Of a stretch of DNA of 64,000 nt, positions 1-9,409 are shown one piece after another. A program made the translations under genes and the position numbers. Location: positions 248,001-312,000 of the forward strand of contig NZ_BAZX01000001.1 in assembly GCF_001310955.1 (NCBI RefSeq), in the 5' to 3' direction. Position 1 is the first letter of the stretch. The number at the start of each line of letters is the position of its first letter. Source of the DNA: Marinifilum fragile JCM 15579 (GTDB taxonomy: Bacteria; Bacteroidota; Bacteroidia; Bacteroidales; Marinifilaceae). The notes under the pieces are model-generated. The model worked only from the letters and a program-made list of their open reading frames with translations, made no database searches and had not been told where the DNA came from.

Positions 1-3000
1 GTTTCGGGACGTTCAATTTATATCAATTTAGCGGATGAGAATTACGAGCAAGGTTTTGAATTCCAAACTGATAACAGTGTAATCAGATTAAAAGATAATG
101 CGGATATTATTTTGTTAGGATCTGCTTTAAATAATGTGTCATTTAATGAGATAATATTTGAAAAAGGAGGAGAGTTCAATAGTGGATTCTCTGGCTTTGA
201 AGTTTATGCATCGCATTTGTTATTCGAAGGTGATGGAATTATAAAAGGAAAGAAAAATTCATTTGGAACTCTTGAATTGGCAAGAGGTTTTGAATATAAA
301 TTAGAGAATGGCAGAACTATTACTACAGATAAATTACTTGTTGATGGTAGTTGTTTTGCACCAATATATCTGCACTCTACAAGAGATGGTGTTGGAAATG
401 AAACGTTTCTTGTAGCAAAGAATGATGTAAATGGAAATTTCCTGGAGTTAAAAGATATTCATGCTGATATTTCTGGCGGTATAAAATACATCGCAACCAA
501 TTCCTTCGATCTAGGAAATACAAGTGGTTGGACTGTTGATGGAGTAATTGCTCCCATTGCATTGTACTGGACTGGTAATGGTGCGGATGATAATTGGAAT
601 AATCATGAAAACTGGAGTAGAGCGACTGATGGTAGCGAAGAAGGATGTGTACCTACAATTAATGATGATGTTTTCTTTACTGCTAACTCATTTTTTGGAA
701 GTAAATTGGTAGAGTTAACTGCTGATGCCAAATGTCATAGCATGACATGGAATGATGATATTGATCCGGATGCAAGTTTTTCTGTAACTGCAAAACTCCA
801 AATGGGAGGTTCTATGGATCTTGCCAATAGCATGACTTTGGACATGCAAGGAACTTTCGAATTTATTGGTGATGGATTAACTGATATCAAAAATGTTGAT
901 TTTGCCAATAAAAATCTGGATGGTGATGTTCGATTTGTAGGAAAAGATCAATCGTGGATTTGGCAAACTGGTTTTGTTACTTCTGGAAATTTGGAAATAG
1001 ATGAAGGTTCCGTTTCTACTCAAGGCTTCGATTTTACTGTAAGTCAATTTAAATCATTGTCATTACACGATTCTGATGCAGTTCGTTCTTTTGATATGAC
1101 AAACTCCATTGTTAAAGTAACTTCCAATAATATTACAAGTTGGAGTATGATAATGAATACTGCTGGAGGTTTAACTTTTACAAGTACAGATTCATACATT
1201 ACTTTCGAAAATGGCGGAGGCATTTATTGTGAAACCGATGGTGAAGTTCGTTTCGGATTTGTAGATTTTGTGGATAATGGTATTATTAATATTACAAGCG
1301 GAGCAGATACAGAAAAAGGATATTTTGGTTCTGTAAGATTTATGGAAGAAGGAAAGATTTTTGGAAATACTGAATTCCTAAATCTTGAATTCACATTGGG
1401 TTACGAGAACAATACCATTGAGTCAGGAAAAACAGTTACTGTTGTGAATGATTTAAAAATGGAAGGTGTTCGTTGTTCTTACGTTTTTCTAAAAGCAAGT
1501 ACACCTGGAGTTCGTGCAATACTTCACAAACCAGCAGATACTTTCAATAATATTTACAATGCATCGTTAACTGATATTCAGGGTACTACAGGTTCTGGTG
1601 CTATCGATCATCCAGTTAAATACCATTATGACAATGATAATTCTATTGGTTTTGCTGAATTAACTGATTCTAGTGGAGACGAAAATCCACCGTCGTTTGA
1701 AGAAAGTTTTGATAAACCAAGAGAAGAGTGGTGTAGCGATATTGCTGTGTTAGATCATGTTAAGGGATTTCCAATTAATAGCTCAACTACTTTCCAATGG
1801 TATTACAGTGTTGATGGAACTGCTGGTACTTATACCGAATTAGTTGGAGAAACCAACGCGGTAATCGAAGTCAATAAAAATGGATTCTACAAAGTTGAAG
1901 TTCGATATGGAAAAAATACGATAGCAGATGATGGAACAGATTGTAAAATTGAATCGACAATCGAAGTTGCACTGGGAGAAGTTTCGACTGTTTCATTAGA
2001 AATTACTGCCAACAATGTAAAATGTTTCGGACAGAGTAATGGACAAGTAATTGCAACAGTTAAAAAAAATGCAACCGGAAATTATCCTGATTATACATTT
2101 TTCTGGAAAGCGGAATCTGGTAAAGATGTAGATTCTGCTGATGATAGTGACAATTGGACAAGTACAGCTTTTGGTCTTGAACCAGGAAAATATTACGTAA
2201 CCGTTGCAGATGGTAAAAAATGTGAGTTTGATACTATTGTTAATGTTTTTGATGCTTACGAATTATTAATAGATAATATTGATACGAAAGATCTTACTTG
2301 TTATACAGTTCATGAAGGAGAAATTTCGATTGATGCTTCGGGAGGAACAGGAAGCTTATCCTATTATTTGAATAACAATTTGCAAGCAAGTAAAAATATT
2401 ACCGGATTGGCATCAGGTGATTATAAAGTTTTCGTCCAAGATGGAAATAATTGTAAAACAACAGAAGAAGATGTGACTATAAATTCAAATCCAGAATTAA
2501 TTGTTGATTTGAATGGATTGGATCTCAAATGTTTCGGAGATAAAAATGGTGAATTTACTCCAACTGTAACTGGTGGAGTTACAGATTATTCCTATGCATG
2601 GACCGGACCTGATGGATATTCTTCTACAGATACTAATATTTCTGGATTAGCTGGAGGATTGTATAAATTAACAGTTACCGATAAGGTTGGATGTACTGCA
2701 TCAAAGGATCAGGAACTGAATGAGCCAACGGAACTTATTGCAGAAGAGTTGGTTGTGGATGATGCCAATTGCCATGGAGAGAATTCAGGTGAAATATTTG
2801 TAGTGGGAGGGCAGGGGACTCCTGACTACCGCTATTTCCTTGATGGAGTGGAAGAAAGCACCGGAATATTCAAAAGTTTAGCCCCTGAGAATTACGTATT
2901 ACGTATCGTTGATGCCCATGGGTGTATATTCGAGAAAGAAATCACTGTAAGGGAACCAAACAAAATTGGATTTGTAATTGCCGATATCGTTTTACCTTCT

Positions 3001-5682
3001 TGTGAAAAATCTGAAGATGGAATTATTCATGTTACACCGTATGGTGGAAATGATGGTTACACCTATACATGGACTGGTCCGAATGACTACAAATCATATG
3101 AGCAAAATATTGAAAACCTAGTTTCGGGAAAATATGCATTGCAAATTTCTGACAAGAAAAATTGTTCACAAATTGACACAGTAAAATTAGATCTAGGTTT
3201 GAGTCTTCAGCTTGGTGTTGTGGTAGAACAACATGTTGAAATAGCCGGAACAAATCAGGGAATTTTGGCATTGGAATTATTTGAAGGAACAATGCCTTAC
3301 ACTTTTACAGTAACAGGACCAAGTGGAACTTTTAGTAGCCCTGATAATTTTGATGAAAATTATTACTTGATTGAGAATTTGGCAGCAGGAGTTTACAATG
3401 TTGTTGCTACTGATGCATCATCTTGTACGACAGTTGAAAAGTCTGTGATTATTGAAAGTCCCGGACAAGTGTTTGCCTATATTGATCAGGTAAAACCAAT
3501 GGGGTGTGTTGGTTCGTCGGATGGTGAATTGGAAGCGGTTGCTCGTGGAGGATCAGGGACTTATACGTATTCGTGGTCTGGACCATCTGGTTATTCAGGA
3601 AGTGGAAAAAATATATCCGGTTTAGAACCAGGAACTTATTCGCTTTCTGTGAGTGATGGAGGAAGTACTGCAAATGCAACATTTGAGCTTTTACCAGCTG
3701 ATCCTATTATTGTTAGTGTTAAAAATTTTAAAAATGTAAGTTGTTACCAGGCAGCTGATGGACAAATAGAATTATTGGTAGATACTGGTGGTGCAGACTA
3801 TACCGTGGAATGGACCAATGATCTTGGAAAAGGATTTTTATCTTCAGCAAAGAAAATTATGAATCTGGAACCAGGTATCTATACCTATACCATTACAACT
3901 TCAAAAGGATGTTCGGTTTCTGGTAATCAGCAAATTACGGAGCCCATAGTTTTGAATGTTAAGGCTAATTATACAGATATTAGTATTGAAGGGGAGCGTG
4001 ATGGAACTGTTTCAGCAGATTTTGGAGGAGGAACTGCACCATATACGGTATTGATTTCTGGGCCGAAAGGTTATTCTTATGCAGAAGTTGACAATACCTC
4101 AGGAACAATATCGGTGAATGGGCTTGAAATGGGTGTGTACGAAGTTGCCGTAATAGATGCCAATGGTTGTAGAATTGAGGATGTTACGAAAGTGCATGAA
4201 CCTTCAAAATTATTGCTTTATACTTCATCGGTAACACACATCACTTGTCCGGGAGGTACGGAAGGAGCTATTAATCTGGAAGTTGAAGGAGCTAGTGATC
4301 CCGAAAATTTAACTTTTAGTTGGTCGGGTGATAATCATTTTAGGAGTGCCAGCCAGAATATAAACAATTTAAGTGCAGGAACTTATCATGTTAAAGTGTA
4401 TGATTCTGGTGGTGATCCGGGATATGAAGAGCAAACACTATCTGTAATTGTGGAAGAGCCAGATTTACTGGATATTGAGGTGAATACGAAAAACATTTCA
4501 TGTCCGGGAATGAATGATGGATACATTAATATTCAACCAAAAGGCGGAACACCTGGTTATGAGTATGCTTGGACTGGAACTGGTGTTGATGTTAATATGG
4601 AGGATCAGGAAAATTTAGCTCCAGGTCTATATACTGTAAATATCACAGACATAAATGGTTGTAAATCTGAAGATGTTGAAATAGAGATTACTGAGCCGGA
4701 GCGACTTTTGGTTGCGGTTGAGGATAGTAAAGATCCTACATGCTATGGTTTGGAAAACGGTTGGATTCAATTAAATATTAGTAATGGAACAGCGCCTTAT
4801 ATTATCGATTGGGACAACTATGGTAGTGTTACCCAGCGAATTGAGGAATTAACAAGAGGCGTTTATGACTATACTGTTGTTGATGATAACGGGTGTAGCG
4901 AAAGTGGTTCGTTTACTTTAAATCAGCCAGACACATTAATAGCTCAAATTAATGATGTGGATAATGTTGATTGTCACGGTGATGGAACGGGAAGAGCATT
5001 AGTAGAAATAACTGGTGGTACACCTGACTATACAATCCTTTGGTCTGATGGGCAAGATACAGCAGAGGCAACGGATCTTAAACTTGGAAAATATGAAGTG
5101 TCAGTTATTGATGCTCAGGGATGTACAGATGTTTCGGAGGTTGATATATTTGAACCTGAATCATTGGCAATAGAAGTAGAGGTAATTAGGCCAACTACTT
5201 ACGATGCAATGGATGGGGCTATTGGTGTAAATGTATCTGGTGGAGTAAAAGATTATTCATACACTTGGCTCAAGGAAGATATATCCCTAGGATTTACGTC
5301 TCAAACTATTGAAGATATTGACAGAGGTGTATACAAGCTGGAATTGAAAGATGCTAATAATTGTCCGTTGGATACGACAATTGTAGTTGAATATTTATTT
5401 GAACGCAGGATACGCATACCAAAAGCATTTACACCAAATTCAGATGGTTACAACGATTATTGGGATATAGAAAGAATTGAGTTTATCCAAGATCTGAAGA
5501 TCGTGATTTATGATCGTTGGGGTAAGGCTGTGTATAAATTTGCAGGTACTGGAAACGAGTATAAAGGTGAACCATGGAGAGGTAATGATGGCAGTGTAAA
5601 ACTGCCAATTGGATCGTATTATTACGCAGTGGAGGTTGAGGATGAAAAACCAATCATTGGAACAGTAACCATTCTGAGATAG
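1..5682 (+). CDS. Giant SprB-repeat surface protein with type IX secretion C-terminal sorting domain (5' partial)
   Basis: The reading frame is open to the first base, so the N-terminus lies outside the window; 1893 residues are visible. Residues 1-520 are a beta-rich non-repetitive part containing a WTGNG...NWS motif common in Bacteroidota adhesins, followed by an Ig-like stretch (about 575-640). From about residue 672 to 1797 there are roughly 14 repeats of about 80-85 residues. Each opens with a pattern like KCFGxxNGxI and contains a PDYxYxW core, as in SprB repeats. Eleven repeats keep the Cys and three replace it. The last 90 residues (IPKAFTPNSDGYND, YDRWGKAVYKF, LPIGSYYYAVEV) match the gliding-motility-associated C-terminal domain, a type B type IX secretion signal. 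It is probably secreted and surface-anchored with the help of the next gene product. The true length and any N-terminal catalytic domain are unknown. Confidence 0.93.
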   Translation, partial: VSGRSIYINLADENYEQGFEFQTDNSVIRLKDNADIILLGSALNNVSFNEIIFEKGGEFNSGFSGFEVYASHLLFEGDGIIKGKKNSFGTLELARGFEYKLENGRTITTDKLLVDGSCFAPIYLHSTRDGVGNETFLVAKNDVNGNFLELKDIHADISGGIKYIATNSFDLGNTSGWTVDGVIAPIALYWTGNGADDNWNNHENWSRATDGSEEGCVPTINDDVFFTANSFFGSKLVELTADAKCHSMTWNDDIDPDASFSVTAKLQMGGSMDLANSMTLDMQGTFEFIGDGLTDIKNVDFANKNLDGDVRFVGKDQSWIWQTGFVTSGNLEIDEGSVSTQGFDFTVSQFKSLSLHDSDAVRSFDMTNSIVKVTSNNITSWSMIMNTAGGLTFTSTDSYITFENGGGIYCETDGEVRFGFVDFVDNGIINITSGADTEKGYFGSVRFMEEGKIFGNTEFLNLEFTLGYENNTIESGKTVTVVNDLKMEGVRCSYVFLKASTPGVRAILHKPADTFNNIYNASLTDIQGTTGSGAIDHPVKYHYDNDNSIGFAELTDSSGDENPPSFEESFDKPREEWCSDIAVLDHVKGFPINSSTTFQWYYSVDGTAGTYTELVGETNAVIEVNKNGFYKVEVRYGKNTIADDGTDCKIESTIEVALGEVSTVSLEITANNVKCFGQSNGQVIATVKKNATGNYPDYTFFWKAESGKDVDSADDSDNWTSTAFGLEPGKYYVTVADGKKCEFDTIVNVFDAYELLIDNIDTKDLTCYTVHEGEISIDASGGTGSLSYYLNNNLQASKNITGLASGDYKVFVQDGNNCKTTEEDVTINSNPELIVDLNGLDLKCFGDKNGEFTPTVTGGVTDYSYAWTGPDGYSSTDTNISGLAGGLYKLTVTDKVGCTASKDQELNEPTELIAEELVVDDANCHGENSGEIFVVGGQGTPDYRYFLDGVEESTGIFKSLAPENYVLRIVDAHGCIFEKEITVREPNKIGFVIADIVLPSCEKSEDGIIHVTPYGGNDGYTYTWTGPNDYKSYEQNIENLVSGKYALQISDKKNCSQIDTVKLDLGLSLQLGVVVEQHVEIAGTNQGILALELFEGTMPYTFTVTGPSGTFSSPDNFDENYYLIENLAAGVYNVVATDASSCTTVEKSVIIESPGQVFAYIDQVKPMGCVGSSDGELEAVARGGSGTYTYSWSGPSGYSGSGKNISGLEPGTYSLSVSDGGSTANATFELLPADPIIVSVKNFKNVSCYQAADGQIELLVDTGGADYTVEWTNDLGKGFLSSAKKIMNLEPGIYTYTITTSKGCSVSGNQQITEPIVLNVKANYTDISIEGERDGTVSADFGGGTAPYTVLISGPKGYSYAEVDNTSGTISVNGLEMGVYEVAVIDANGCRIEDVTKVHEPSKLLLYTSSVTHITCPGGTEGAINLEVEGASDPENLTFSWSGDNHFRSASQNINNLSAGTYHVKVYDSGGDPGYEEQTLSVIVEEPDLLDIEVNTKNISCPGMNDGYINIQPKGGTPGYEYAWTGTGVDVNMEDQENLAPGLYTVNITDINGCKSEDVEIEITEPERLLVAVEDSKDPTCYGLENGWIQLNISNGTAPYIIDWDNYGSVTQRIEELTRGVYDYTVVDDNGCSESGSFTLNQPDTLIAQINDVDNVDCHGDGTGRALVEITGGTPDYTILWSDGQDTAEATDLKLGKYEVSVIDAQGCTDVSEVDIFEPESLAIEVEVIRPTTYDAMDGAIGVNVSGGVKDYSYTWLKEDISLGFTSQTIEDIDRGVYKLELKDANNCPLDTTIVVEYLFERRIRIPKAFTPNSDGYNDYWDIERIEFIQDLKIVIYDRWGKAVYKFAGTGNEYKGEPWRGNDGSVKLPIGSYYYAVEVEDEKPIIGTVTILR

Positions 5683-5718
5683 TAAACTAGAACTTTAAAA
5701 CCTGACCATTATAATCTA

Positions 5719-6780
5719 ATGAGAAGAGCATTAATTTTATTAGGTATTCTCTTGCTTGGAATCTTTCAAGTCAAAGCGCAACAACTACCTCTTTACAGTC
5801 AGTACGTAGAGAATGGATTCTTGTTAAATCCTGCTATGGCAGGGAGTAGAATGTATTCGCCACTAAGATTAAGTTTAAGGCAACAATGGGCTGGGGTTGA
5901 AGGAGCTCCTGAAACGCAGGCATTAAGTTTTAACAAAAATTTAGGGGGTAAATGTACTACGTGTAACGTGATGGGAAATCCGCTGGCACGTCGAAACAAG
6001 CAGCGTGGTGTAGGTGTTGGAGGATATTTTTTCAATGATAAATATGGAGCCATATCGCGCACAGGAATTGAGCTTTCCTATGCCTATCACCTACAATTAA
6101 ACAGACGTCGCTATGGAAAAGCTGGAACCAAGCTTTCATTTGGATTGGGAGGCGTTTTCTATCAGTATAAATTTGATGGACGCGATATACCAGTAAATGA
6201 TCCTCTTTACACAGGAGGTGATATGGTAACCTATGTTCCAGATGCGAATTTTGGAGTATATCTATACAATGATGATTATTTCATAGGATTTTCTGCAGCC
6301 CACCTGTTCGAATCTTCGGTAAAGCTTGGTGATAACATTTACACCGATAATATCATGATGCGTCATTTTTACGGCACTGCTGGTTATACATTTCATTTAA
6401 TGGATTTGGTAGATTTGGAGCCATCGGTAATTGTGAGAAAAACCTTGAACTCAGATGTGTATTATGATGCAACATTGAAATTGTATATCAACCATTTTTG
6501 GATGGCAGCATCTTACCGTGCAAATGATCAAATTGTGGGAATGATTGGGGTAAGCTACAATCAATATTACATTGGATATTCATACGATCATTATACCAAT
6601 AACCTGATTGCTGATAGTAGTGATGGTACTCATGAAATCACTTTGGGAATCAACTTTGATATTCCGAATAAGATGAAGCGCGAAAACAGAATGCGTGAAA
6701 GAAGGGCGGCCGACCGCAACTTTAGTAAAACCCAAACGCAACGTCATAAACGAAAAAGTAAAAACTATATTTTCTTTTAA
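5719..6780 (+). CDS. PorP/SprF family type IX secretion system membrane protein
   Basis: 353 residues with a clear signal peptide (MRRALILLGILLLGIFQVKA, then QQLPLYSQY). The mature start LYSQYxxNxFLLNPAMAG is the hallmark of the PorP/SprF family, outer-membrane beta-barrels that attach or guide type B type IX cargo at the cell surface. It starts 36 bases after the SprB-like adhesin stop and is followed by a strong terminator, so the two are very likely co-transcribed. The sprB-sprF pairing in Flavobacterium is the known precedent. The C-terminal 40 residues are unusually basic (RENRMRERR, KRKSK), an extension beyond the barrel of unknown purpose. Whether it serves only this adhesin is inferred from adjacency. 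Confidence 0.93.
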   Translation: MRRALILLGILLLGIFQVKAQQLPLYSQYVENGFLLNPAMAGSRMYSPLRLSLRQQWAGVEGAPETQALSFNKNLGGKCTTCNVMGNPLARRNKQRGVGVGGYFFNDKYGAISRTGIELSYAYHLQLNRRRYGKAGTKLSFGLGGVFYQYKFDGRDIPVNDPLYTGGDMVTYVPDANFGVYLYNDDYFIGFSAAHLFESSVKLGDNIYTDNIMMRHFYGTAGYTFHLMDLVDLEPSVIVRKTLNSDVYYDATLKLYINHFWMAASYRANDQIVGMIGVSYNQYYIGYSYDHYTNNLIADSSDGTHEITLGINFDIPNKMKRENRMRERRAADRNFSKTQTQRHKRKSKNYIFF

Positions 6781-6796
6781 GTCAAAAGAAATTTAG

Positions 6797-6830
6797 ATCC
6801 GGTAGAATACAGAACTACCGGATTTTTTTT
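6797..6830 (+). terminator. Rho-independent terminator of the adhesin/PorP operon
   Basis: A nine-base stem (ATCCGGTAG / CTACCGGAT) with a nine-base loop is followed by eight T. It starts 17 bases after the PorP stop codon. Confidence 0.9.
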
Positions 6831-6857
6831 ATCTTCAAATTCCTAAACAATAATTCT

Positions 6858-8210
6858 ATGCGCAATATATTATATCTGCTATGCTGCTTAAGCTTTGTGT
6901 TGGCAATTTTCTCTTGCGATAATGAAGACGGATTAAATACTGATCCTGATTTTAGTGTAAGTTTTTCGGTGGATACACTAAAATTTGATACTCTTTTTAC
7001 TGGATTTGGATCTACTACCAAGCTGTTTAAGGTGTATAACAAATCTTCAAAAAAAATAAATCTGCAAGAAATTTATTTACAAGGTGAGAATTCGCCATAT
7101 CGACTTAATGTAAATGGAACAGCTGAAGAAAGATTTGCCAATGTTGAAATAGGAGCGAATGACAGTCTTTTCGTATTTGTAGAGGTTGATTTAAGGCCAA
7201 AAGATACTGATGAGGCAGTTTTGCTCGAAGATGTTTTGGTGTTTAATGTAAATAATAATCTTCAAGGGGTAATTTTAAGCACTTGGAGCCAAGATGTAGT
7301 ATTAATTGAGGAAGATATAGTCAATTCGCAAAATTGGACAGGAAAACGGCCTTATTTGCTTAATAAGCAAATTTCAATAATGGAGAATACTGAACTTATA
7401 TTGGAGGAAGGAACTACAGTATATTTTGGGAAGAATGCAGGTTTAGATATACAAGGAACACTAAAAGCGGAAGGAAGCTTCGAAAAGCCTGTTTATTTTG
7501 GTAGTTCGCGATTAGAGGAACTGTATGAAAATGTACCTGGCCAATGGAATGGAATTCGCATTAATGAAAGTAGTAAATCAAATCAATTGAGTCATTTTAT
7601 TCTGGAAGATGGTATTAATGGAATTCAATATGTAGGGAACAGTGGGGAGTTACAGTTGGAATATGGAATAGTCAGAAATTTTACAGAAAACGGAATTGCA
7701 ATTACAAACGCGAACCTGCAAGCTCACGATTTGTTGTTGGTAAATTGTGGAAACGAATGTTTAAAAATTGAGAATGGTGAGCTTAATTTATTTCAATCTA
7801 CACTATACAATGCTTGGAGTTTTGATATAAGAACTGAGCCAGTTGTTAAGCTTGTAAATTCTTCGGCATATATGTCCAATATTGGTAATTGCATTGTATG
7901 GGGAACTTTTAGCGACGAATTTGTTGTTGGTAATACAATTGGACTGAAAGTAGAAAATACACTCTTAAAACTAAGTAAATCGCTTCAGGATGAATATACC
8001 TCAATATTTTCTGACTGCATTTTTAATGAGGATCCTGAATTCTTATCGATTGAAGAAAGAAATTATATGCTTAGTGAAACCTCTCCTTGTATAAATACAG
8101 GAAAGCTTGAGATTGGCACGGAGTATCCAAATGATCTACTCAATAACTCAAGAACTGCTGATTCAAGCCCGGATATGGGGACTTTTGAGTTTAATAATAG
8201 TCAGGAATGA
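6858..8210 (+). CDS. Lipoprotein with predicted right-handed beta-helix, function unknown
   Basis: 450 residues starting with a lipoprotein signal (hydrophobic run then lipobox AIFSC at residues 16-20), so a lipidated envelope protein. Residues 30-150 look like an Ig/beta-sandwich (VSFSVDTLKFDTLF, typical of Bacteroidota lipoproteins). From about 165 onward the sequence has short turns of the type LILEEGTTVYFGKNAGLDIQG and GIxITNANLQAHDLLLVNC, typical of parallel beta-helix (pectate-lyase-like) folds. I see no catalytic motif. The stop codon overlaps the next start (ATGA), so it is translationally coupled to the phosphodiesterase-fold gene. A carbohydrate- or matrix-binding role is possible but not shown. 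Confidence 0.85.
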   Translation: MRNILYLLCCLSFVLAIFSCDNEDGLNTDPDFSVSFSVDTLKFDTLFTGFGSTTKLFKVYNKSSKKINLQEIYLQGENSPYRLNVNGTAEERFANVEIGANDSLFVFVEVDLRPKDTDEAVLLEDVLVFNVNNNLQGVILSTWSQDVVLIEEDIVNSQNWTGKRPYLLNKQISIMENTELILEEGTTVYFGKNAGLDIQGTLKAEGSFEKPVYFGSSRLEELYENVPGQWNGIRINESSKSNQLSHFILEDGINGIQYVGNSGELQLEYGIVRNFTENGIAITNANLQAHDLLLVNCGNECLKIENGELNLFQSTLYNAWSFDIRTEPVVKLVNSSAYMSNIGNCIVWGTFSDEFVVGNTIGLKVENTLLKLSKSLQDEYTSIFSDCIFNEDPEFLSIEERNYMLSETSPCINTGKLEIGTEYPNDLLNNSRTADSSPDMGTFEFNNSQE

Positions 8211-9259
8211 AACGAACTTGTCTTGCTTTTTTTGTGTTCCTTTTGAGTTTTTATGGCTCGGCACAATCTATCTTGGAAGGTAGGGAAGAGAACAAGCGCG
8301 GTGATTTTAGAGCCATGTTTTACAATGTTGAAAATTGTTTCGATTGTTTTGATGATAGCTTAAAGCTGGACAATGAGTTTTTATCAACTGGAGTAAGGCA
8401 TTGGAATTGGGAAAAGTATCAACAGAAAGTCAATAAAATATCAAAAGTAATAATGGCCGCTGGGGGATGGGAATTTCCAGATATTATAGGCCTGTGTGAA
8501 ATCGAAAATCGTTTTGTACTTGATGGGATTTTTGAATATGGTCATTTGGCTAAAATAGCTTATCAAATCATTCATAGAGAATCGCCTGATAGAAGAGGGA
8601 TCGATGTTGCTTTGATGTATCAACCTGAAGTATTTCAACCAATAGATACTTCCTTTATCCAATTGGTTTACAATGGAGAAAAAGTATCTACTACCCGCGA
8701 GATTTTATATGTGAAAGCAAAGTTACACTCCAGTGACACATTACATGTGTTTGTAAATCATTGGCCTTCGCGTTGGGGAGGACAGCTTGAATCGGAGCAA
8801 AAGCGTATTTCCGCTGCAAAATTGGTAAGGCAAAAAGTAGATTCAATTTATTTGCAATCGCCAAACGCAAATGTTCTCATTATGGGTGATTTTAATGATT
8901 ATCCGGAGAATGAATCCATATGTAAAACTTTAGCAGCGACTGAAATTGCTGACGAAATTAAAGATCAGCAATTGTATAATTTAGCCAGTGTTTTTGTAAA
9001 GAATGGAAGTATTGGCAGTCACAAGTACCAAGGGAAGTGGGGAATGCTCGATCAGTTTATTGTATCAGGATCATTGATGAATAAATCTGCCGTTTTGTAT
9101 TGCAATAAAGATGGAATGAGTGTGTTTGCACCCGATTTTTTATTGGAAAAAGATGAAACTCATTTTGGGCTAAAACCTTACCGAACGTTTGTGGGATACA
9201 AGTACCATGGAGGTTTTAGCGATCACTTACCCATTATTCTTGACCTTTGGAGAAAATAA
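8207..9259 (+). CDS. Secreted endonuclease/exonuclease/phosphatase family protein
   Basis: 350 residues with a signal peptide ending near YGSAQ. The family motifs of the DNase I/Mg-dependent phosphodiesterase fold are all visible: FYNVEN near the N-terminus, a metal-binding Glu in GLCEIENR, NHWPSR, MGDFNDYP and the terminal GGFSDHLPI with the catalytic Asp-His. It therefore likely hydrolyses phosphodiester or phosphomonoester bonds outside the cytoplasm. The substrate (DNA, lipid or sugar phosphate) cannot be told from sequence. It overlaps the lipoprotein gene by four bases, which suggests that the two act together, perhaps in extracellular nucleic-acid or phosphate scavenging (inference). 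Confidence 0.9.
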   Translation: MKRTCLAFFVFLLSFYGSAQSILEGREENKRGDFRAMFYNVENCFDCFDDSLKLDNEFLSTGVRHWNWEKYQQKVNKISKVIMAAGGWEFPDIIGLCEIENRFVLDGIFEYGHLAKIAYQIIHRESPDRRGIDVALMYQPEVFQPIDTSFIQLVYNGEKVSTTREILYVKAKLHSSDTLHVFVNHWPSRWGGQLESEQKRISAAKLVRQKVDSIYLQSPNANVLIMGDFNDYPENESICKTLAATEIADEIKDQQLYNLASVFVKNGSIGSHKYQGKWGMLDQFIVSGSLMNKSAVLYCNKDGMSVFAPDFLLEKDETHFGLKPYRTFVGYKYHGGFSDHLPIILDLWRK

Positions 9260-9358
9260 TATAGCTTGTTTCTCATTAATAGTTGTTTATAGTTTCTGGA
9301 CGAACTTCTATTCAAACCTAAATGAGTATTAAAAAATCTCTTGTGAGCTAATATTTAG

Positions 9359-9400
9359 TTTCTAGTGCGGTAATTGATCATTACCGCACTAGAAATATTT
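9359..9400. terminator. Bidirectional terminator between convergent genes
   Basis: Perfect 16-bp stem (TTTCTAGTGCGGTAAT and its complement) with a five-base loop, followed on + by TATTTTT and on the opposite strand by AACTAAATATT. It separates the phosphodiesterase gene (+) from the hydrogenase (-). Confidence 0.8.
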
Positions 9401-9409
9401 TTATCGATA

